From Tipula vernalis (taxonomy: Eukaryota; Arthropoda; Insecta; Diptera; Tipulidae), in the NCBI GenBank assembly GCA_958295665.1, contig OY282559.1, forward strand, positions 271,882,047-271,946,046: a stretch of 64,000 nucleotides of DNA, read 5' to 3'. The translations under genes and the position numbers were made by a program. The notes beneath the pieces are model-generated. The model was not told the origin of the DNA and ran no database searches. It saw only the letters and a list, made by a program, of their open reading frames with translations. Position 1 is the first letter of the stretch. The number at the start of each line of letters is the position of its first letter. This document shows, piece after piece, positions 62,005 through 64,000 of the stretch.

Positions 62005-64000
62005 ATGAGCAGATCTTTAAGAATTGTCACCTGGAACGCGAACGGACTAGCGCAACATGTTCCAGAGCTAGAAATTTTTCTAAATTTAGAAAAAATAGAT
62101 ATCTGCCTTATATCGGAGAGCCATTTGACAAAAACATCATTTATTAAAATACGTGATTATGAATGTTACCATGCTGTTCACCCAGGAGAAAAACCCAGAG
62201 GAGGATCAACAGTAATAGTGAAAAAGAGTCTCAAACACTATGAAGAACCTAGTATAGAAGAGGAAAGTATGCAAGTTAAAACCATAAAAGTTGAAACTAA
62301 CAATAATAATGAATACAGTATTTCCTCTATCTACTGCCCTCCACGCTATAATCTAAACAAAGAAGATTATAATAGACTCTTTAGATCACTAGGATCCAAT
62401 TTTATTATTGGTGGTGACTTTAATGCAAAAAACACCTATTGGGGATCAAGACTTACCACCCATAAAGGAAAAGAGCTATTCGAAGCCGGACGAATAAATA
62501 ACTGCGAGTTCCACTCTGGAGATAAACCAACATACTGGCCTTCTGATATAAATAAAATACCAGATCTCATTGATTTTTATGTAACGAAAGGGATCTTCGA
62601 GGATTACATGTGCATCGAAAACAGCGAAGGGATATATTCCGATCATACACCTGTTATCATGCCACTCAGCACAATGATAATTAATAAGGATAACCTGCCT
62701 AAATTAACAAATAATAGAACTAACTGGGACCTATTCCAAGAACTAATTGAAATGCAAACAAATCTACGAGTGCCGATTAAAACACCGGTACAGTTGGAAG
62801 AGGAACTAGAGGTATTTAACAGTACTATTCAACAAGCAGCATGGGAAAGTTCTCTTGCTAGTCACACCGAATCCCGTAGGAATCAAAATTATCCTATTGA
62901 GGTCAGGGAGTTAGTTAGAGAGAAACGGAAGGCAAGAAAAACCTGGCAAAGGACACGCGCCCCGGAAAACAAAAAAATCCTCAATTTTCTATGCAATAAA
63001 CTAAAACAACTTATAAAAGAAATTAAGAATGAAACTATTAACAAGTACTTAAATGGTCTCACCGAACATAAAGATACTGATTACTCTCTTTGGAAAGCAA
63101 CAAAGGGATTAAAAAGAACTAAAATGCATGTGCCACCTATTAAAAATGGGGAAGGAACCTGGGCCAAAAGTAACAAGCAAAAAGCTTTTTTATTTGCAGC
63201 TCACTTGGAAGACACCTTTCAACCGTTACCTAGGCAAACAGCAGATGAAAACATAATAACAATTAGCAAAATTGATGAATATAATATTCGATGTGTAACA
63301 TTACAGGAATTAAAAAATGAGATCAAGTGTAATTTGAACGCAAAAAAAGCTCCAGGATATGATTTAATTACTGGACAAGTCGTAAAAGCCATTCCCGATA
63401 AGGGACTACGAAAATTGGTTCAAATTATCAATCTTGTCTTCAGACTAAAATATGTCCCACGGCAATGGAAGGTTGCTGAAGTAATTATGATCCCCAAACC
63501 AGGCAAACCAGCGAACGATAAAAAGTCGTACAGACCGATTTCACTACTTCCTGTAATTTCAAAATTATTTGAAAAATTACTGCTCAAGAGACTTAAGCCA
63601 ATAATAGAAGAGAGAAATTTGATTCCACCACACCAATTTGGATTTAGAGAAAGTCACTCTACGATAGAACAAGTTCACAGAATAACGGATATAATCGAAG
63701 ACTCACTTGAGAATAAGAAGATATGCTCCAGCATCTTCTTAGATGTAGCACAAGCTTTCGACAAAGTTTGGCACCAAGGACTTGAATTTAAATTGCATCG
63801 AGATCTACCTAAGCAATTCTATCAAATTCTTAAATCTTATATCGCAGACCGACATTTCCGTGTAAAATATAACCAAGAGTACTCTGAACTAAAGAGAATA
63901 TCAGCAGGCATACCACAGGGTAGCATACTGGGTCCTATATTGTACATCCTGTACACCAGAGATATGCCAAATACAGAAGGTGCCACCATAGCAACATTTG
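62005..64000 (+). CDS. LINE ORF2: endonuclease and reverse transcriptase (3' end outside window)
   Basis: From ATG 62005 the frame is open for 665 codons to the edge. Endonuclease: VTWNANGL (residue about 8-15), ISESHLT (catalytic Glu), IIGGDFNAKNTYWGS, DLIDFYV and YSDHTPV (SDH). RT: YRPISLLPVISKLFEKLLLKRL, HQFGFRESHSTIEQVHRI, IFLDVAQAFDKVWHQGL (first Asp), and AGIPQGSILGPILYILYTRDM. The YADD block should follow just beyond 64000. All visible catalytic residues are present, so the copy looks potentially active. Start chosen because it sits 1 nt after the ORF1 stop and gives a typical Jockey N-terminus. Confidence 0.93.
   Translation, partial: MSRSLRIVTWNANGLAQHVPELEIFLNLEKIDICLISESHLTKTSFIKIRDYECYHAVHPGEKPRGGSTVIVKKSLKHYEEPSIEEESMQVKTIKVETNNNNEYSISSIYCPPRYNLNKEDYNRLFRSLGSNFIIGGDFNAKNTYWGSRLTTHKGKELFEAGRINNCEFHSGDKPTYWPSDINKIPDLIDFYVTKGIFEDYMCIENSEGIYSDHTPVIMPLSTMIINKDNLPKLTNNRTNWDLFQELIEMQTNLRVPIKTPVQLEEELEVFNSTIQQAAWESSLASHTESRRNQNYPIEVRELVREKRKARKTWQRTRAPENKKILNFLCNKLKQLIKEIKNETINKYLNGLTEHKDTDYSLWKATKGLKRTKMHVPPIKNGEGTWAKSNKQKAFLFAAHLEDTFQPLPRQTADENIITISKIDEYNIRCVTLQELKNEIKCNLNAKKAPGYDLITGQVVKAIPDKGLRKLVQIINLVFRLKYVPRQWKVAEVIMIPKPGKPANDKKSYRPISLLPVISKLFEKLLLKRLKPIIEERNLIPPHQFGFRESHSTIEQVHRITDIIEDSLENKKICSSIFLDVAQAFDKVWHQGLEFKLHRDLPKQFYQILKSYIADRHFRVKYNQEYSELKRISAGIPQGSILGPILYILYTRDMPNTEGATIATF

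Larger units (their letters stand above)
60229..64000 (+). mobile_element. Jockey-type LINE, intact as far as visible; runs off the window
   Basis: A GC-richer 5' UTR (60229-60455) precedes ORF1 (60456-62003) and ORF2 (62005 to the edge), with a 1-nt gap between them. Both frames are open and no damage was found in 3.5 kb. The 3' end, poly(A) tail and target duplication lie beyond 64000. Confidence 0.93.

Overview
The window is repeat-rich, AT-rich eukaryotic (insect) DNA, most likely from a dipteran. The evidence is two spliced insect-type maltase genes with a conserved small intron, and a dense population of insect transposable elements (Pao/BEL, Ty1/copia, Ty3/gypsy, RNase-H-bearing and Jockey-type LINEs, Tc1/mariner, PIF/Harbinger, MULE). 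No prokaryotic operons, rRNA, tRNA or CRISPR arrays were seen. The species cannot be fixed from this sequence alone.

The host content is a maltase (GH13 alpha-glucosidase) cluster. Copy 1 is on the minus strand (2546-4501) and carries a GPI-anchor-like C-terminus. Copy 2 is on the plus strand (31146-32998) and lacks that tail. Copy 3 is a shattered pseudogene on the plus strand (about 47650-48900) containing a probable solo LTR. Copies 1 and 2 share an intron at the same phase-0 position and a 16-nt motif in the 5' leader. Almost everything between the copies is mobile DNA.

Layout: 1-2.1 kb, degraded retroelement pieces. 2.5-4.5 kb, maltase 1. 5.3-9.45 kb, a Pao/BEL copy with an envelope-like remnant. 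9.5-10.9 kb, a broken member of a multicopy insect family of unknown function. 11.0-11.9 kb, a foldback/MITE-like element. 12.2-13.6 kb, a dead Tc1-like element. About 14.1-24.8 kb, a PIF/Harbinger element (transposase plus Myb/SANT-like accessory gene) into which a copia element (15333-19448, TSD AACAT) and a LINE (19888-24046, 10-bp TSD) have both inserted, each within the accessory gene. 25.0-26.5 kb, a Ulp1-like/zinc-finger remnant bracketed by inverted repeats of about 180 bp. 26.5-27.0 kb, mariner debris. 27.0-29.3 kb, a MULE with a FLYWCH-like zinc finger and repeat-rich inverted ends. 30.3-30.6 kb, a small MITE. 31.1-33.0 kb, maltase 2. 33.3-37.4 kb, a gypsy element with both LTRs and a 4-bp TSD. 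37.6-39.7 kb, a mariner-like element. 40.2-40.9 kb, a gypsy gag fragment. 41.0-43.5 kb, a long-TIR DNA element whose superfamily I cannot name. 43.8-47.4 kb (minus) and 48.9-54.0 kb (plus), two opposed BEL copies flanking the maltase pseudogene. 54-57.3 kb, direct repeats, orphan small ORFs and a long (TA)n tract. 58.2-60.1 kb, a nearly intact gene of a DDE-like multicopy family. 60.2-64.0 kb, a Jockey-type LINE with intact ORF1 and an ORF2 open to the window edge.

The likely history is a tandem maltase family diluted by successive waves of transposition. The Jockey LINE and the copia element look youngest. The BEL, gypsy, Tc1, mariner and MULE copies are decayed. The best candidates for poorly described biology are the long-TIR element at 41.0-43.5 kb, the near-intact DDE-like gene at 58.2-60.1 kb, the Ulp1-zinc-finger repeat unit at 25-26.5 kb, and the Harbinger/copia/LINE nest.
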